NCBI GenBank assembly: GCA_964567595.1
Contig: CAZMNF010000006.1
Location: 11,736-75,735, forward strand
DNA: 64,000 nucleotides
Source: CAZMNF01 sp964567595
Lineage (GTDB): Bacteria > Bipolaricaulota > Bipolaricaulia > RBG-16-55-9
Direction of reading: 5' to 3'
The translations under genes were made by a program, and so were the position numbers. A model generated the notes under the pieces. The model had not been told where the DNA came from, ran no database searches, and was given only the letters and a program-made list of their open reading frames with translations. Below, piece by piece: positions 16,643-25,130 of the stretch (position 1 is its first letter; each line of letters opens with the position of its first letter).

Positions 16643-16756
16643 TCAGCCCTGACGCTGCTTGTGCTTCGGGTTCGAACAGATAATCATCACTTTGCCGTGG
16701 CGTCGAATCAGCTTGCAGTGGTCGCAAATCTTTTTGACGGAACTCCGCACCTTCAT
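16643..16756 (-). CDS. rpmJ: 50S ribosomal protein L36
   Basis: 37 residues starting MKVRSSVKKICDHCK. The zinc site is C11, C14, C27 and H32, the standard zinc-binding form. Its ATG overlaps the map stop by 4 bases. In many bacteria infA lies between map and rpmJ; it is missing here. Confidence 0.95.
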   Translation of the reverse strand: MKVRSSVKKICDHCKLIRRHGKVMIICSNPKHKQRQG

Positions 16757-17541
16757 GTCCAACCCTCCGAGTTGTCCATCGCGGTAAGCACCTCGGGTGC
16801 TCCCTTCGTGATCAGCACCATTTCTTCCACGTGGGCCGAGCGCTGGCCGTTCGGCGTCAGCACGGTCCAGTCGTCGGCAGCGACCCACTCCTCATCCGTT
16901 CCATCATCGTCCGGATCGGCTTTCCAGACCATCGGCTCGATGGCGACCACCATTCCGGCCTTCAGCTTCGGCCCGCGCCCCGGTTCGCCCTCGTTCGGGA
17001 TCTGCGGGTCCTCGTGCATCTCGCGCCCGATCCCGTGACCGACGAAGCGTCGCACGACCCGATAGCCGCGCTCGGCTACGTGCGAGCCGATCGCATGCGA
17101 GATATCGCCGACGCGGTTTCCGTGTCGGGCTTCGTCGATGCCGCGCCAGAGCGCCTCGCGGGCGACGCCGATCAGTTCGGCGGTCGCTTCCGTGGGAGGG
17201 CCGACCACGACGGTGTCGCCCTTGTCCGCGTAGAGCCCCTGGCGCTCGAAACCCGTGTCGATCGAGAGCAGATCGCCCTCTTGCAGCACTCGGTCCGGGC
17301 TCGGAATCCCGTGGACGATCTCCTCGTTGATCGAGGCACAGATCGAGGCGGGGAAGCCCCGATACCCCTTAAACGCGGACACCACCCCAGCTTGAGCCAT
17401 GAGCGATTCGGCCAGCTCGTCCAGCTGTGCTGTCGATACGCCCGGTTGCGCGGCGCGGATCAGCTCGCCGAGGAACCCATTAATAAGGTCGGCGTTCTCG
17501 CGCATGATCTCGATCTCGGCCTTCGACTTCAACTGGATCAT
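16753..17541 (-). CDS. map: Methionine aminopeptidase, type I
   Basis: 262 residues. It removes the initiator Met from nascent proteins. The metal ligands are recognisable: D95 in SIDTG, D106, H169 in GHGIG, E202 in AIEPMV and E239; H78 in IVHGIP is the catalytic His. An acidic insertion (ADPDDDGTDEE, about 208-218) lies in the loop before the last strands. The gene follows adk by 16 bp, as in the usual secY-adk-map order. Confidence 0.96.
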   Translation of the reverse strand: MIQLKSKAEIEIMRENADLINGFLGELIRAAQPGVSTAQLDELAESLMAQAGVVSAFKGYRGFPASICASINEEIVHGIPSPDRVLQEGDLLSIDTGFERQGLYADKGDTVVVGPPTEATAELIGVAREALWRGIDEARHGNRVGDISHAIGSHVAERGYRVVRRFVGHGIGREMHEDPQIPNEGEPGRGPKLKAGMVVAIEPMVWKADPDDDGTDEEWVAADDWTVLTPNGQRSAHVEEMVLITKGAPEVLTAMDNSEGWT

Positions 17542-17557
17542 GGTGGAACGGAGTTCC

Positions 17558-18193
17558 TCAGCAGATGGCTTCCATTAGGCGGTCGGTGACGTCGTCGATC
17601 GACCCGCGGCCGTCGACCGTCACCAACACGCCGCGCTCACGATAGACGTCGATCAGGGGCTTGACCGAATCATTGTACTGGACGTCGTAGCGGCGTGCGA
17701 CCACGTCGGGCGTGTCATCCGAGCGCTGGGTCAACGCCCCACCGCACTCGTCGCACACGCCCGCTTGTTCGGGCATATCCGAACTCAGGTTATAGACCGC
17801 TCCGCATTCGGCGCAGACCCGCCGAGAACTGAGCCGCTCGACGACGTCCTCGCGCGGGATGTGGATCAGCACGGCACAATCGATGGCCGTGATTTCGTCC
17901 AGCGCCTGCGCCTGAACGTCGTTGCGCGGGAACCCGTCCAGAATGAACCCGTGATGGCCGTTCACGCGATCGAGCTGCTCTCGGATCATCGAGACGACGA
18001 GCTTGTCCGGGACGAGCTTGCCTTGATCCAGGTAAGCCTGGGCTTCGCGACCCAGTTTGCTCCCGTCTTGGACCTCCGATCGCAGCAAGTCTCCGGTGAT
18101 GACCAGCGGCAGATCCAGCCGCTCAGCCAATCGGCTCGCTTGGGTGCCTTTGCCGGCACCCGGCGGCCCCAGGAGGATGATTCGGCGCCCCAT
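17558..18193 (-). CDS. adk: Adenylate kinase with zinc-type LID domain
   Basis: 211 residues. It interconverts ATP + AMP and 2 ADP. The P-loop GPPGAGKGTQ is at 9-18 and the DGFPRN motif sits mid-protein. The LID carries four cysteines in two CxxC pairs (VCAEC and VCDEC), a structural zinc site common in Gram-positive and thermophilic enzymes. It begins 4 bp after secY. Confidence 0.97.
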   Translation of the reverse strand: MGRRIILLGPPGAGKGTQASRLAERLDLPLVITGDLLRSEVQDGSKLGREAQAYLDQGKLVPDKLVVSMIREQLDRVNGHHGFILDGFPRNDVQAQALDEITAIDCAVLIHIPREDVVERLSSRRVCAECGAVYNLSSDMPEQAGVCDECGGALTQRSDDTPDVVARRYDVQYNDSVKPLIDVYRERGVLVTVDGRGSIDDVTDRLMEAIC

Positions 18194-18197
18194 GAGC

Positions 18198-19541
18198 TTA
18201 GGCCCGCCTTCCCATCATCGCGCCTCCGCCGCGGCGAATGAGGCTCTCGTAGTGACGCTCGACCATGTGGGACTCGATCTGCTTGATCGTGTCCACGCCC
18301 ACGCCGACCGCAATCAGGATCGACGTGCCGCCGATTCCGAAGAACGTCTGCAGGCCGCTCAGGTTGGAGAAAATGTACGGGATCAGCGCCACGATGGTCA
18401 GGAAGAGCCCGCCGATCGTGAGCAGGCGGTTCTGGATCCGCTCCAAGTACTGCGACGTGGGACCGCCCGGTCGGATGCCGGGGATGTAGCCGCCCCAACG
18501 GCGCAGGTTGTCACTGACGTCGGCCGGATTGAACACGATGGCGCTGTAGAAGAACGTGAAGAACATGATCAGCGCGCCGTAAAAGATCATGTAGAGAACC
18601 CCGGAGTTCTGCACGGAGAAGCTGAGCGCGTTGACCCAGTCCGGGCCGGCACTGATGGCATTCTGGATGGCCGGGGCTGCCAGCAACGACTGCGGAATCG
18701 ACAGGAGCGCTCCGGCGAAGATGACGGGGATGACGCCGCCCTGGTTGACCGAGAACGGGATGAAGGTGCTCTGGCCGCCGTAGACGCGCCCACGCACGAC
18801 GCGCTTGGCGTACTGGATGTTGACGCGCCGAGCGCCCAACTGGACCAGCACGACGCCGGCCACGACGACCACGAACATGACGACGAGCGCCACGCCCCAC
18901 AACGGGTGCGCGCCGCCGCCCGGACCGAGCGACACGGCCGCCTGCCCGATCAACCCCGGATAGCTGGCCAGAATGCTGCCGAAGATGATCATGGAGACGC
19001 CGCGTCCGATGCCGTTCTCGGTGATCCGCTCACCGAGCCACATCAAGAACATCGTGCCGGTCGTCATCGTCAGAATGCCCATGAAGTAAAAGACGACGGG
19101 CGACACACCCGGCAACAACAGGCCCTGCTGGCTCGCAATGTAATAACTGAAGACCGCGCTCTGTAGGGCCGCCAGGCCGACGGTGCCGTAGCGCGTGTAC
19201 TTCTGAATCTGTTGTCGCCCTTCGTCGCCTTTCTTCTGCAGCTCTTTCAGATAGGGAATCACGTTCTGGAGCAGGCTCATGATAATCGAGGCGTTGATGT
19301 AGGGGATCACGCCGAGCGCGAACACGGAGAACCGCTCCAGGGCGCCGCCCGTAAACAGATTGACGAAGCCGAACAGCCCCTCGCTCATCGTCTGCTCCAG
19401 CAGCGATTGCACTTCTTGGGGGTTGACACCCGGCACCGGAATCCAGGCACCGAGGCGGAAAATGGCGAAGGCGCCGAGCGTAAATAGGATGCGCTTGCGG
19501 ACCTCGGGAATGGACAGCGACTCGAAAATTCCTTGGAACAC
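18198..19541 (-). CDS. secY: Protein translocase subunit SecY
   Basis: 447 residues with about ten membrane helices, starting from GTG 19541, which has GGAGGG upstream. Family signatures include RLGAWIPVPGVNP in the first loop and the plug segment, ALGVIPYINASIIMSLL in TM2, and the cytoplasmic loop ARRVNIQYAKRVVRGR used by SecA and ribosomes. It forms the membrane channel with SecE and SecG. It lies in the canonical place after rplO. Confidence 0.97.
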   Translation of the reverse strand: MFQGIFESLSIPEVRKRILFTLGAFAIFRLGAWIPVPGVNPQEVQSLLEQTMSEGLFGFVNLFTGGALERFSVFALGVIPYINASIIMSLLQNVIPYLKELQKKGDEGRQQIQKYTRYGTVGLAALQSAVFSYYIASQQGLLLPGVSPVVFYFMGILTMTTGTMFLMWLGERITENGIGRGVSMIIFGSILASYPGLIGQAAVSLGPGGGAHPLWGVALVVMFVVVVAGVVLVQLGARRVNIQYAKRVVRGRVYGGQSTFIPFSVNQGGVIPVIFAGALLSIPQSLLAAPAIQNAISAGPDWVNALSFSVQNSGVLYMIFYGALIMFFTFFYSAIVFNPADVSDNLRRWGGYIPGIRPGGPTSQYLERIQNRLLTIGGLFLTIVALIPYIFSNLSGLQTFFGIGGTSILIAVGVGVDTIKQIESHMVERHYESLIRRGGGAMMGRRA

Positions 19542-19547
19542 AGCGGC

Positions 19548-20141
19548 TCAGCCCTCCCGATCCTCGTCGGTCTCCGCGTCGGCGCCCTCGGCGTCGGGGG
19601 CCTCGTTATCCGACGTGGCCTCACTGTCGGTTGTCGCGTCCTCAGCAGCGTGGGCTTCGGACGCGGCCGGATCGGACTCAGCGTCCCCCTCCGTTTCGAG
19701 GAGCGTCACGTGCCCGCCGGCGGCCTCGATCTTCTGGCGAGCGCTCTGCGACATCCGGTGCGCGTAGACCGTTAGCGCTTTGTCACATTCGCCTCGACCC
19801 AGGACCTTCAGGCCGTCGTTGAGCTGATCCACGATGCCCCGATCGAGGACGTCCTCGGGCGTGACTTCGGCGCCGTCGTCGTACTTCGCCATCAGCTCAT
19901 CGATGTTGACGTAAGCGTACGCCTTGCGGTGGGGATTGACGAAGCCGCGCTTGGGAATGCGGCGCCACAACGGCGTCTGGCCGCCCTCGAAGCCCGGCCG
20001 GCGGCTGTGGCCCGTGCGGGCTTTTTGGCCCTTGATGCCGCGGCCCGAGTACTTGCCATCGCCCGAGCCGTCGCCGCGGCCGACCCGCTTGCGGCGCTTT
20101 CGACTCCCCGGCGTCGGTTGCAGGTTACTCAGATTTCGCAT
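19548..20141 (-). CDS. rplO: 50S ribosomal protein L15 with a long acidic C-terminal extension
   Basis: 197 residues from ATG 20141 (MRNLSNLQPTPGSRKRRKRV), against about 145-150 in most bacteria. The L15 core (glycine-rich GRGIKGQKARTGHSRRPGFEGG, then LSQSARQKIEAAGGHVTL) ends near residue 147. The last about 50 residues are almost only Glu, Asp, Ala, Ser and Thr, with no homology I can place. The gene overlaps rpsE by 17 bp; rpmD (L30), which normally separates rpsE and rplO, is absent. Confidence 0.94.
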   Translation of the reverse strand: MRNLSNLQPTPGSRKRRKRVGRGDGSGDGKYSGRGIKGQKARTGHSRRPGFEGGQTPLWRRIPKRGFVNPHRKAYAYVNIDELMAKYDDGAEVTPEDVLDRGIVDQLNDGLKVLGRGECDKALTVYAHRMSQSARQKIEAAGGHVTLLETEGDAESDPAASEAHAAEDATTDSEATSDNEAPDAEGADAETDEDREG

Positions 20142-20649
20142 GGCCGATCTCCTCAACGTCCTTGTCCCGCAGTCGGGCAATCTCTTCCGGCGTGCGGAGG
20201 CTGCTCAAGCCCTCGATCGTCGCCTTGGCCAAGTTGAGCGGGTTCGTGGACTTGAACGACTTGGTCAGCACGTCGTTCACGCCGGCCAGCCGACAGACGG
20301 CGCCCACGGTGCCGGACGCGATGATGCCGGTGCCGGGCAGCGCCGGCTTGAGCAGCACGCGCGCCGCCTTGAACTCCCCGTGGATCTGGTGCGGTATGGT
20401 CCCGTCTTGTAGGGGCACGTACGCGAGGTTGTTCTTCGCGTCCCGGACGGCCTGCTGGATCGCTTGGGGAATCTCGCGGGTATTGCCCTTGCCGAGACCT
20501 ACGCGCCCGTTGCCGTCGCCGACGGCGACCGTGACGCGGAAGCTCATGTTCTTGCCGCCCTTCACGACCTTGGCGACGCGGCGAATTTCCAGGACTTCGT
20601 TGTCAAACTCGTCCTGCTCTCGGCGTCGACGTCCACCTTGTCCGTTCAA
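20125..20649 (-). CDS. rpsE: 30S ribosomal protein S5
   Basis: 174 residues. EIRRVAKVVKGGKNMSFR is the S5 double-stranded RNA-binding signature, followed by VAVGDGNGRVGLGKG. S5 helps maintain decoding accuracy with S4 and S12. It overlaps rplR by 4 bases and rplO by 17 bases. Confidence 0.96.
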   Translation of the reverse strand: MNGQGGRRRREQDEFDNEVLEIRRVAKVVKGGKNMSFRVTVAVGDGNGRVGLGKGNTREIPQAIQQAVRDAKNNLAYVPLQDGTIPHQIHGEFKAARVLLKPALPGTGIIASGTVGAVCRLAGVNDVLTKSFKSTNPLNLAKATIEGLSSLRTPEEIARLRDKDVEEIGHAKSE

Positions 20650-21008
20650 AATTCCAGCCCTCCCTCACGGGCGCTGTCCGCCAGCGCCTCGATCATGCCG
20701 TGATATGGATAGCCCGCTCGGTCGAACACGACCTGCTCGACGCCCGCCTCGCGAGCCCGTTCGGCCACCAATTGGCCGACCGTCTGCGCCGACTCGACCG
20801 ACTTGCGGCGCGGCGTGCCGTTCATCTCCGGATCGAGCGTCGAGGCGTAAGCGAGCGTGTGACCGCGCAGATCGTCGATGACTTGGGCATACAAGTGGCG
20901 GTTGCTCTTGTGAACCGCCAAGCGCGGGCGCTCCGGTGTGCCCATAATGCGCCGGCGGATGCGCTTGTGTCGGCGTTTCCGCTGAGCGTGTCGATCCCAT
21001 TTCGCCAT
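20646..21008 (-). CDS. rplR: 50S ribosomal protein L18
   Basis: 120 residues with the basic N-terminus (RKRRHKRIRRRIMGT), the RPRLAVHKSNRHLYAQVIDD core and the C-terminal VVFDRAGYPYHGMIEALAD. L18 binds 5S rRNA with L5. It starts 6 bp after rplF. Confidence 0.96.
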   Translation of the reverse strand: MAKWDRHAQRKRRHKRIRRRIMGTPERPRLAVHKSNRHLYAQVIDDLRGHTLAYASTLDPEMNGTPRRKSVESAQTVGQLVAERAREAGVEQVVFDRAGYPYHGMIEALADSAREGGLEF

Positions 21009-21014
21009 GGCTCA

Positions 21015-21590
21015 TCACTCGCCTGCGCCGGCGAGCTTGCCCTCCTTGCGCACAATCTCCTCGTCACGGTACTTGATGCCGGTTCCCTTGTAGGGCTCGG
21101 GCTTGCGCAGCGCACGGATGTCGGCCGCCGTCTCCCCCACAAGCTGCTTGTCCGGGCTTTTGAGGACGACAACGGCTTGAACGCTGCTGCTGGAGGCGTC
21201 CTCCACGGAGGCCTCGACCCCATCGGGGATCGCGAAGTGGATCGGATGGCTGTAGCCGATCTCAAGCACCAGCTCCTGCTCCCCCTGCATCCGCGCGCGG
21301 TAGCCGAGCCCGATCAGCTGCAGGCGCCGCTCGTAGGGCTCGCGGACGCCCTGGACCATGTTGGCGATCAGCGACCGATAGAGCCCGTGGCGAGCCTTAT
21401 GCGCCTTCGTCTCGCCGCGCCGTTGCACATGGACGACGCCGTCGTCCACGTTCACCTCGACGTACTTCGGCTCGTAGCGCTGTTCCAACGTGCCGGCCGG
21501 GCCTTCGACGTGCACCGCAGCCGGCGTCTCCTCCACGGAGACGCTGACATCGTCCGGAATCTCGATCGGTAGTCGCCCTACGCGGGACAT
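21015..21590 (-). CDS. rplF: 50S ribosomal protein L6
   Basis: 191 residues, slightly longer than the E. coli protein (177). MSRVGRLPIEIPDDVSV begins the first of two similar domains. The C-terminal signature RKPEPYKGTGIKYRDE is intact. L6 lies by the factor-binding site of the 50S subunit. It is separated from rpsH by 109 bp, the longest gap inside the S10-spc cluster. Confidence 0.96.
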   Translation of the reverse strand: MSRVGRLPIEIPDDVSVSVEETPAAVHVEGPAGTLEQRYEPKYVEVNVDDGVVHVQRRGETKAHKARHGLYRSLIANMVQGVREPYERRLQLIGLGYRARMQGEQELVLEIGYSHPIHFAIPDGVEASVEDASSSSVQAVVVLKSPDKQLVGETAADIRALRKPEPYKGTGIKYRDEEIVRKEGKLAGAGE

Positions 21591-21699
21591 GGTCGCTCCC
21601 TTCTCGCCCTTCCGTGTTCGTCGTGTCTAAATTTGTGTCTGGCCCCGTGAACGTCGCGGCCCATCCCGATTGCTTCCGTCGGCGGCACGCCTGCTGGCG
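21591..21699 (-). other. 109-bp spacer between rpsH and rplF
   Basis: No gene is visible. It has a short AT-rich patch around 21630-21645 (ACAAATTTAGAC on the minus strand), with TTCACG about 16 bases before TAGACA, a poor promoter match. A normal ribosome-binding site for rplF (GAAGGGAG) lies at its 3' end. The spc genes are otherwise packed with gaps under 25 bp here. Confidence 0.4.
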
Positions 21700-22134
21700 T
21701 CACCAGACGTAGGCGAGCACTTCGCCGCCGACGCGCTCCTGGCGTGCCTGATGGTCAGTCAGAATGCCGTGCGACGTCGTCAGGATCGCGATGCCGAGCC
21801 CGCCGAGCACCGTCGGAATCTCGTCGGCGCCCACGTAGACGCGCCGGCTCGGCTTGCTCACGCGCTGCAGGTTCTGAATGACGCGCTCGCGGCGACGGCC
21901 GCCCTTGTACTTGAGCGTCAGCGTCAGGACGCGTTGCGCCCGCCCGTCGCTCACCTCGTAGTCGCTGATGAATCCCTCATCCTGGAGGATCTGGGCAATC
22001 GCCTCCTTGAGGCGGGACGAGGGCATGACGGCGGTGTCGCGGTAGCGCTCGTTCGCGTTGCGGATCCGCGTGAGCATGTCGCCCACGGGATCCGATACGA
22101 CGGCGTTCAGCTTCGACTTCGGTTGCGTACTCAT
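21700..22134 (-). CDS. rpsH: 30S ribosomal protein S8
   Basis: 144 residues. DPVGDMLTRIRNANE near the N-terminus and the C-terminal VLGGLGIAILTTSHGILTD are S8 hallmarks. S8 binds the central domain of 16S rRNA, and in E. coli it represses the spc operon. It begins 7 bp after rpsN. Confidence 0.96.
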   Translation of the reverse strand: MSTQPKSKLNAVVSDPVGDMLTRIRNANERYRDTAVMPSSRLKEAIAQILQDEGFISDYEVSDGRAQRVLTLTLKYKGGRRRERVIQNLQRVSKPSRRVYVGADEIPTVLGGLGIAILTTSHGILTDHQARQERVGGEVLAYVW

Positions 22135-22141
22135 GGGGAAA

Positions 22142-22327
22142 TCACCAACTCGACTTCTTCACGCCAGGAATCTCGCCGCGATGCGCCATTTCGCGGAAAC
22201 AGAGCCGGCACAGTCCGAAATCTCGGATGTAGCCGTGCTGACGGCCGCAGACGCTGCAGCGATTGACCTTTCGCGAGCTGAACTTCGGTTTCCTCCGGCT
22301 TTTGACGATCCATGATGTTCTGGCCAT
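22142..22327 (-). CDS. rpsN: 30S ribosomal protein S14, type Z (zinc form)
   Basis: 61 residues, the short zinc-binding S14. C24, C27, C40 and C43 form the zinc knuckle (CSVCGR and CRLCFRE). The ending GEIPGVKKSSW is standard. It lies between rplE and rpsH as in other bacteria. Confidence 0.96.
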   Translation of the reverse strand: MARTSWIVKSRRKPKFSSRKVNRCSVCGRQHGYIRDFGLCRLCFREMAHRGEIPGVKKSSW

Positions 22328-22348
22328 GGTTTGAAAAATCTCCTGAGG

Positions 22349-22888
22349 TCAGTCTCGGAACGGGCAACCCAACGCCCGCAATAGATAGTATGCCTCGCGG
22401 TCACTCGCCGCCGTGGTCACGATCGTGATGTTCATCCCCTGCACTTTGGCGATGTCGTCGTAGCGCACCTCCGGAAAGACGAGCTGTTCGTCAAGCCCGA
22501 GCGAGTAGTTGCCGTGCCCATCAAACCCGTCGGCGGAGAGGCCGCGGAAGTCGCGCACCGATGGCAGCACGACGTTGAACAGCTTCTCCACGAACGCGTT
22601 CGCCCGCGCCCCACGCAGCGTCACCTTGCAGCCGACCGGATCGCCTTCGGCGATGCCGAAGTCGGAAATGCTGCGCTTGGCTCGGGTGATCATGGGCCGC
22701 TGGCCCGACAGCATCGCCAGATCGTTCATGCAGCCCTCCAGGATTTTCGGATCATCGTGGGCCTCCTCGATGCCCATGTTCACGATGATCTTCTCGATCT
22801 GGGGCACCTGCATGACGTTGGCGTAGCCGAGTTCTTCCTGCAGCCGCGGGACGATCTCGCTGCGGAATGTCTCGTGTAGCGTCGCCAT
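22349..22888 (-). CDS. rplE: 50S ribosomal protein L5
   Basis: 179 residues from ATG 22888, which overlaps the rplX stop by one base. MQVPQIEKIIVNMGIEEA and RAKRSISDFGIAEGDPVGCK identify L5, which carries 5S rRNA into the central protuberance and contacts P-site tRNA. The C-terminal ALGCPFRD is normal. Confidence 0.96.
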   Translation of the reverse strand: MATLHETFRSEIVPRLQEELGYANVMQVPQIEKIIVNMGIEEAHDDPKILEGCMNDLAMLSGQRPMITRAKRSISDFGIAEGDPVGCKVTLRGARANAFVEKLFNVVLPSVRDFRGLSADGFDGHGNYSLGLDEQLVFPEVRYDDIAKVQGMNITIVTTAASDREAYYLLRALGCPFRD

Positions 22889-23199
22889 CACTCGAACGTC
22901 TCCCCACACTGTTTGCACTGGCGCAGCTTTTCGCCGGCCTCGCTGACGTAGAACCCGACGCGCGTCGGCGTATCGCACACCGGGCAGACCACCATAAGGT
23001 TCGACATCGGGATCGTCCCCTCGCGCTCGATGATGCCGCCCTCGCGCTGGGTCTGGGTCGGGCGTTGATGCTTGGTGATGTAGTTGACGCCCTTGACGAG
23101 GACGCGGCCCTGCGCCTCGATTCGCACGACCTCGCCGCGCGCGCCGCGTTCGTTGCCGTTGATGACCTTGACGATATCGCCTTGGTGTATCTTGCGCAT
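22888..23199 (-). CDS. rplX: 50S ribosomal protein L24 with zinc ribbon
   Basis: 103 residues from ATG 23199; a GTG one codon earlier is possible, but GGAGG is better spaced to the ATG. The KOW motif IHQGDIVKVINGNERGARGEV is followed by NYITKHQRP. The C-terminal half has C72, C75, C95 and C98, a zinc-ribbon extension found in some bacterial L24 proteins. L24 starts 50S assembly at the tunnel exit. Confidence 0.95.
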   Translation of the reverse strand: MRKIHQGDIVKVINGNERGARGEVVRIEAQGRVLVKGVNYITKHQRPTQTQREGGIIEREGTIPMSNLMVVCPVCDTPTRVGFYVSEAGEKLRQCKQCGETFE

Positions 23200-23567
23200 C
23201 ACAGCACCTCCGGCGCCAATGACAGCACCCGCATCATGTTCAGTCGACGGAGCTCGCGCGGGACGGGGCCGAACACGCGCGTGCCGACGGGTTCCATCGC
23301 GGTGTTGACGATCACGACGGCATTGTCGTCGAACCGCACGTAGCTCCCGTCGTCGCGCCGATAGCGGTTGCGCGTGCGCACGATGACCCCGCGCACGACC
23401 TCGCCCTTCTCCATGTCGCTGTTGGGCAAGCGCTTGCGCACCGACCCGACGACGACGTCGCCGATCCGGCCGCGCTTCGAGCCGGGTCGACCCACGATGT
23501 TGAACACGCGAATCTGGCGGGCTCCCGAGTTGTCGGTGACGTTGAGCATGCTCTGGATCTGAATCAT
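23199..23567 (-). CDS. rplN: 50S ribosomal protein L14
   Basis: 122 residues, MIQIQSMLNVTDNSGARQIRV. RYRRDDGSYVRFDDNAVVIVN and the VFGPVPRELR stretch are L14 signatures. L14 lies at the subunit interface, where RsfS and bridges B5/B8 contact it. It overlaps rpsQ by 4 bases and rplX by 1 base. Confidence 0.97.
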   Translation of the reverse strand: MIQIQSMLNVTDNSGARQIRVFNIVGRPGSKRGRIGDVVVGSVRKRLPNSDMEKGEVVRGVIVRTRNRYRRDDGSYVRFDDNAVVIVNTAMEPVGTRVFGPVPRELRRLNMMRVLSLAPEVL

Positions 23568-23827
23568 GCCGCGGCCTCCTCCTCGTGAGCCCGTTGGACG
23601 ATCTCCGTCAATCGCCAGCGCTTGGTCTTCGACAGCGGCCGGGTCTCCTGAATTCGCACGACGTCGCCGACCCGGGCCTCGCCGTGCTCGTCGTGGGCGT
23701 GGAACTTCTTCCGTCGACGGACGTACTTGTGATACGTCGGCTGCTCGGCGAAGTTCTCCACCAGAACCGTGATCGTCTTGGCGCGCGTGTCGCTGACCAC
23801 GCGCCCCGTTCGCTGCTTAACCGGCAT
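23564..23827 (-). CDS. rpsQ: 30S ribosomal protein S17
   Basis: 87 residues from ATG 23827. The start lies inside the end of rpmC (11-base overlap). RTGRVVSDTRAKTITVLVEN and the C-terminal RIQETRPLSKTKRWRLTEIV are S17 signatures. It is a primary binder of 16S rRNA. Confidence 0.95.
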   Translation of the reverse strand: MPVKQRTGRVVSDTRAKTITVLVENFAEQPTYHKYVRRRKKFHAHDEHGEARVGDVVRIQETRPLSKTKRWRLTEIVQRAHEEEAAA

Positions 23828-24029
23828 CGGCAATCGCCTTCCTTCGCTCGTTCAACACGGTCTTCACGCGGGCGATGTCGCGCCGCGTCTCCTTCAGGGC
23901 AGCCGTGTTGTCCTGCTGCCGCATGGCGAGTTGGAACCGTAGGTTGAACAGCGTCCGCTTGAGCTCGGCCTCCTTACGGCGCAACTCGTCCTCGGTCATC
24001 TCGCGGAGTTCTTCAGCCTCAAGCGCCAT
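23817..24029 (-). CDS. rpmC: 50S ribosomal protein L29
   Basis: 70 residues from ATG 24029. It is two long helices, with LREMTEDELRRKEAELKRT and FNLRFQLAMRQQDN as the family signature. L29 is part of the tunnel exit near the SRP and trigger-factor site. It begins 2 bp after rplP. Confidence 0.95.
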   Translation of the reverse strand: MALEAEELREMTEDELRRKEAELKRTLFNLRFQLAMRQQDNTAALKETRRDIARVKTVLNERRKAIADAG

Positions 24030-24031
24030 GC

Positions 24032-24481
24032 CTATCGCTCGCCTCCCAGCTTGATGCGTCGTCGCAAGCGGGTCTTGATGGGCAGCTTGTAGGACACGAG
24101 CTGATTGAGCCGCTCGGCCTGCTCGCGCGAAACGCCGCTCAGCTCGAACAGAATGCGGCCGGGCGTTACGACAGCCGCGTAGTGGTCGATGTCGCCTTTG
24201 CCCTTGCCCATGCGGGTCTCGGCCGGCTTCTTCGTGATCGGTTTGTCGGGGAAGATGCGAATCCAAATCTTGGAGTTGCGCTCCAGCTCGCGGACCATCG
24301 TGGTTCGGCATGACTCAATCTGCCGATTGGAGATCCACGACGGCTCCAGCGCCTGGATGCCGTACTCCCCGAAGTTGACCTCGTGGCCGGTCGTCGCCAC
24401 GCCGTGCATCCGGCCTTTGTGCTGCTTGCGGTGCTTGGTCTGTTTAGGCTGCAGGAGTGGCAACGTTCTCACCTCGCTCAT
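24032..24481 (-). CDS. rplP: 50S ribosomal protein L16
   Basis: 149 residues from ATG 24481. A TTG at 24463 has a better ribosome-binding site (GAGGTGA) and would give an N-terminus closer to the family (MPLLQPKQTKHRKQHKG), with a 20-base instead of 38-base overlap with rpsC. The body has the INFGEYGIQAL-like EVNFGEYGIQALEP, RIFPDKPITKKPAETRMG and KGKGDIDHYAAVV. L16 lines the A-site tRNA corridor. Confidence 0.95.
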   Translation of the reverse strand: MSEVRTLPLLQPKQTKHRKQHKGRMHGVATTGHEVNFGEYGIQALEPSWISNRQIESCRTTMVRELERNSKIWIRIFPDKPITKKPAETRMGKGKGDIDHYAAVVTPGRILFELSGVSREQAERLNQLVSYKLPIKTRLRRRIKLGGER

Positions 24482-25130
24482 CGGCCTGGCTGGTCAAGTT
24501 GAGCGGAATGTGCTCCCCCCGGAAGAGCCAGACCTTGATGCCGATCGGGCCGTACTTGGTCAGCGCTTCCGTGAAGCCGTAGTCGATGTCCGCCCGGATC
24601 GTCTGCAGCGGCACGCGGCCGTGCTTGATCTCGACGTTGCGCGCGATCTCAGCACCGCCCAGACGCCCCCCACAACGGATCTTGACGCCCTGCGCGCCGT
24701 TCTCCATCACGCGGCGGCCGGCCTCCTTGATGGCCCGCTGGACGGGGAAGCGCCCCTCGACGCGGTAGGCCACCTCTTCCGCCACCAAGATCGCTTCGAG
24801 GTCGGGCGCGTCGACTTCCTTGATGGAGATCTTGACCGACCGGCCCGTCTCGGCTTCCAGATCCTGCTGAAACTGGTCAATCTCTTGGCCGCCCTTCCCG
24901 ATGATGATGCCGGGCCGGGCCGTGCGGATCACGATCGACAGCCGCTCCGTTGTGGGGCGCTCCAGGCTGACTTCGGCGATGCCGGCTCCCCGATAGCGGG
25001 TGCCAATCAGATCGCGAACTTTGCGGTCTTCTTCCAGGTATTCCGCCGCGTTCGAGGGGTCATACCAGTTGGAGATCCACTTGCGGTTGACCCCCATGCG
25101 GAACCCGATGGGATTGATCTTCTGACCCAT
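24444..25130 (-). CDS. rpsC: 30S ribosomal protein S3
   Basis: 228 residues, MGQKINPIGFRMGVNRKW. The KH domain shows VIRTARPGIIIGKGGQEID, and the C-terminal domain has YGFTEALTKYGPIGIKVWLFRGE. S3 forms part of the mRNA entry helicase. The ATG overlaps the rplV stop by one base (TAATG). Confidence 0.97.
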   Translation of the reverse strand: MGQKINPIGFRMGVNRKWISNWYDPSNAAEYLEEDRKVRDLIGTRYRGAGIAEVSLERPTTERLSIVIRTARPGIIIGKGGQEIDQFQQDLEAETGRSVKISIKEVDAPDLEAILVAEEVAYRVEGRFPVQRAIKEAGRRVMENGAQGVKIRCGGRLGGAEIARNVEIKHGRVPLQTIRADIDYGFTEALTKYGPIGIKVWLFRGEHIPLNLTSQADERGENVATPAA

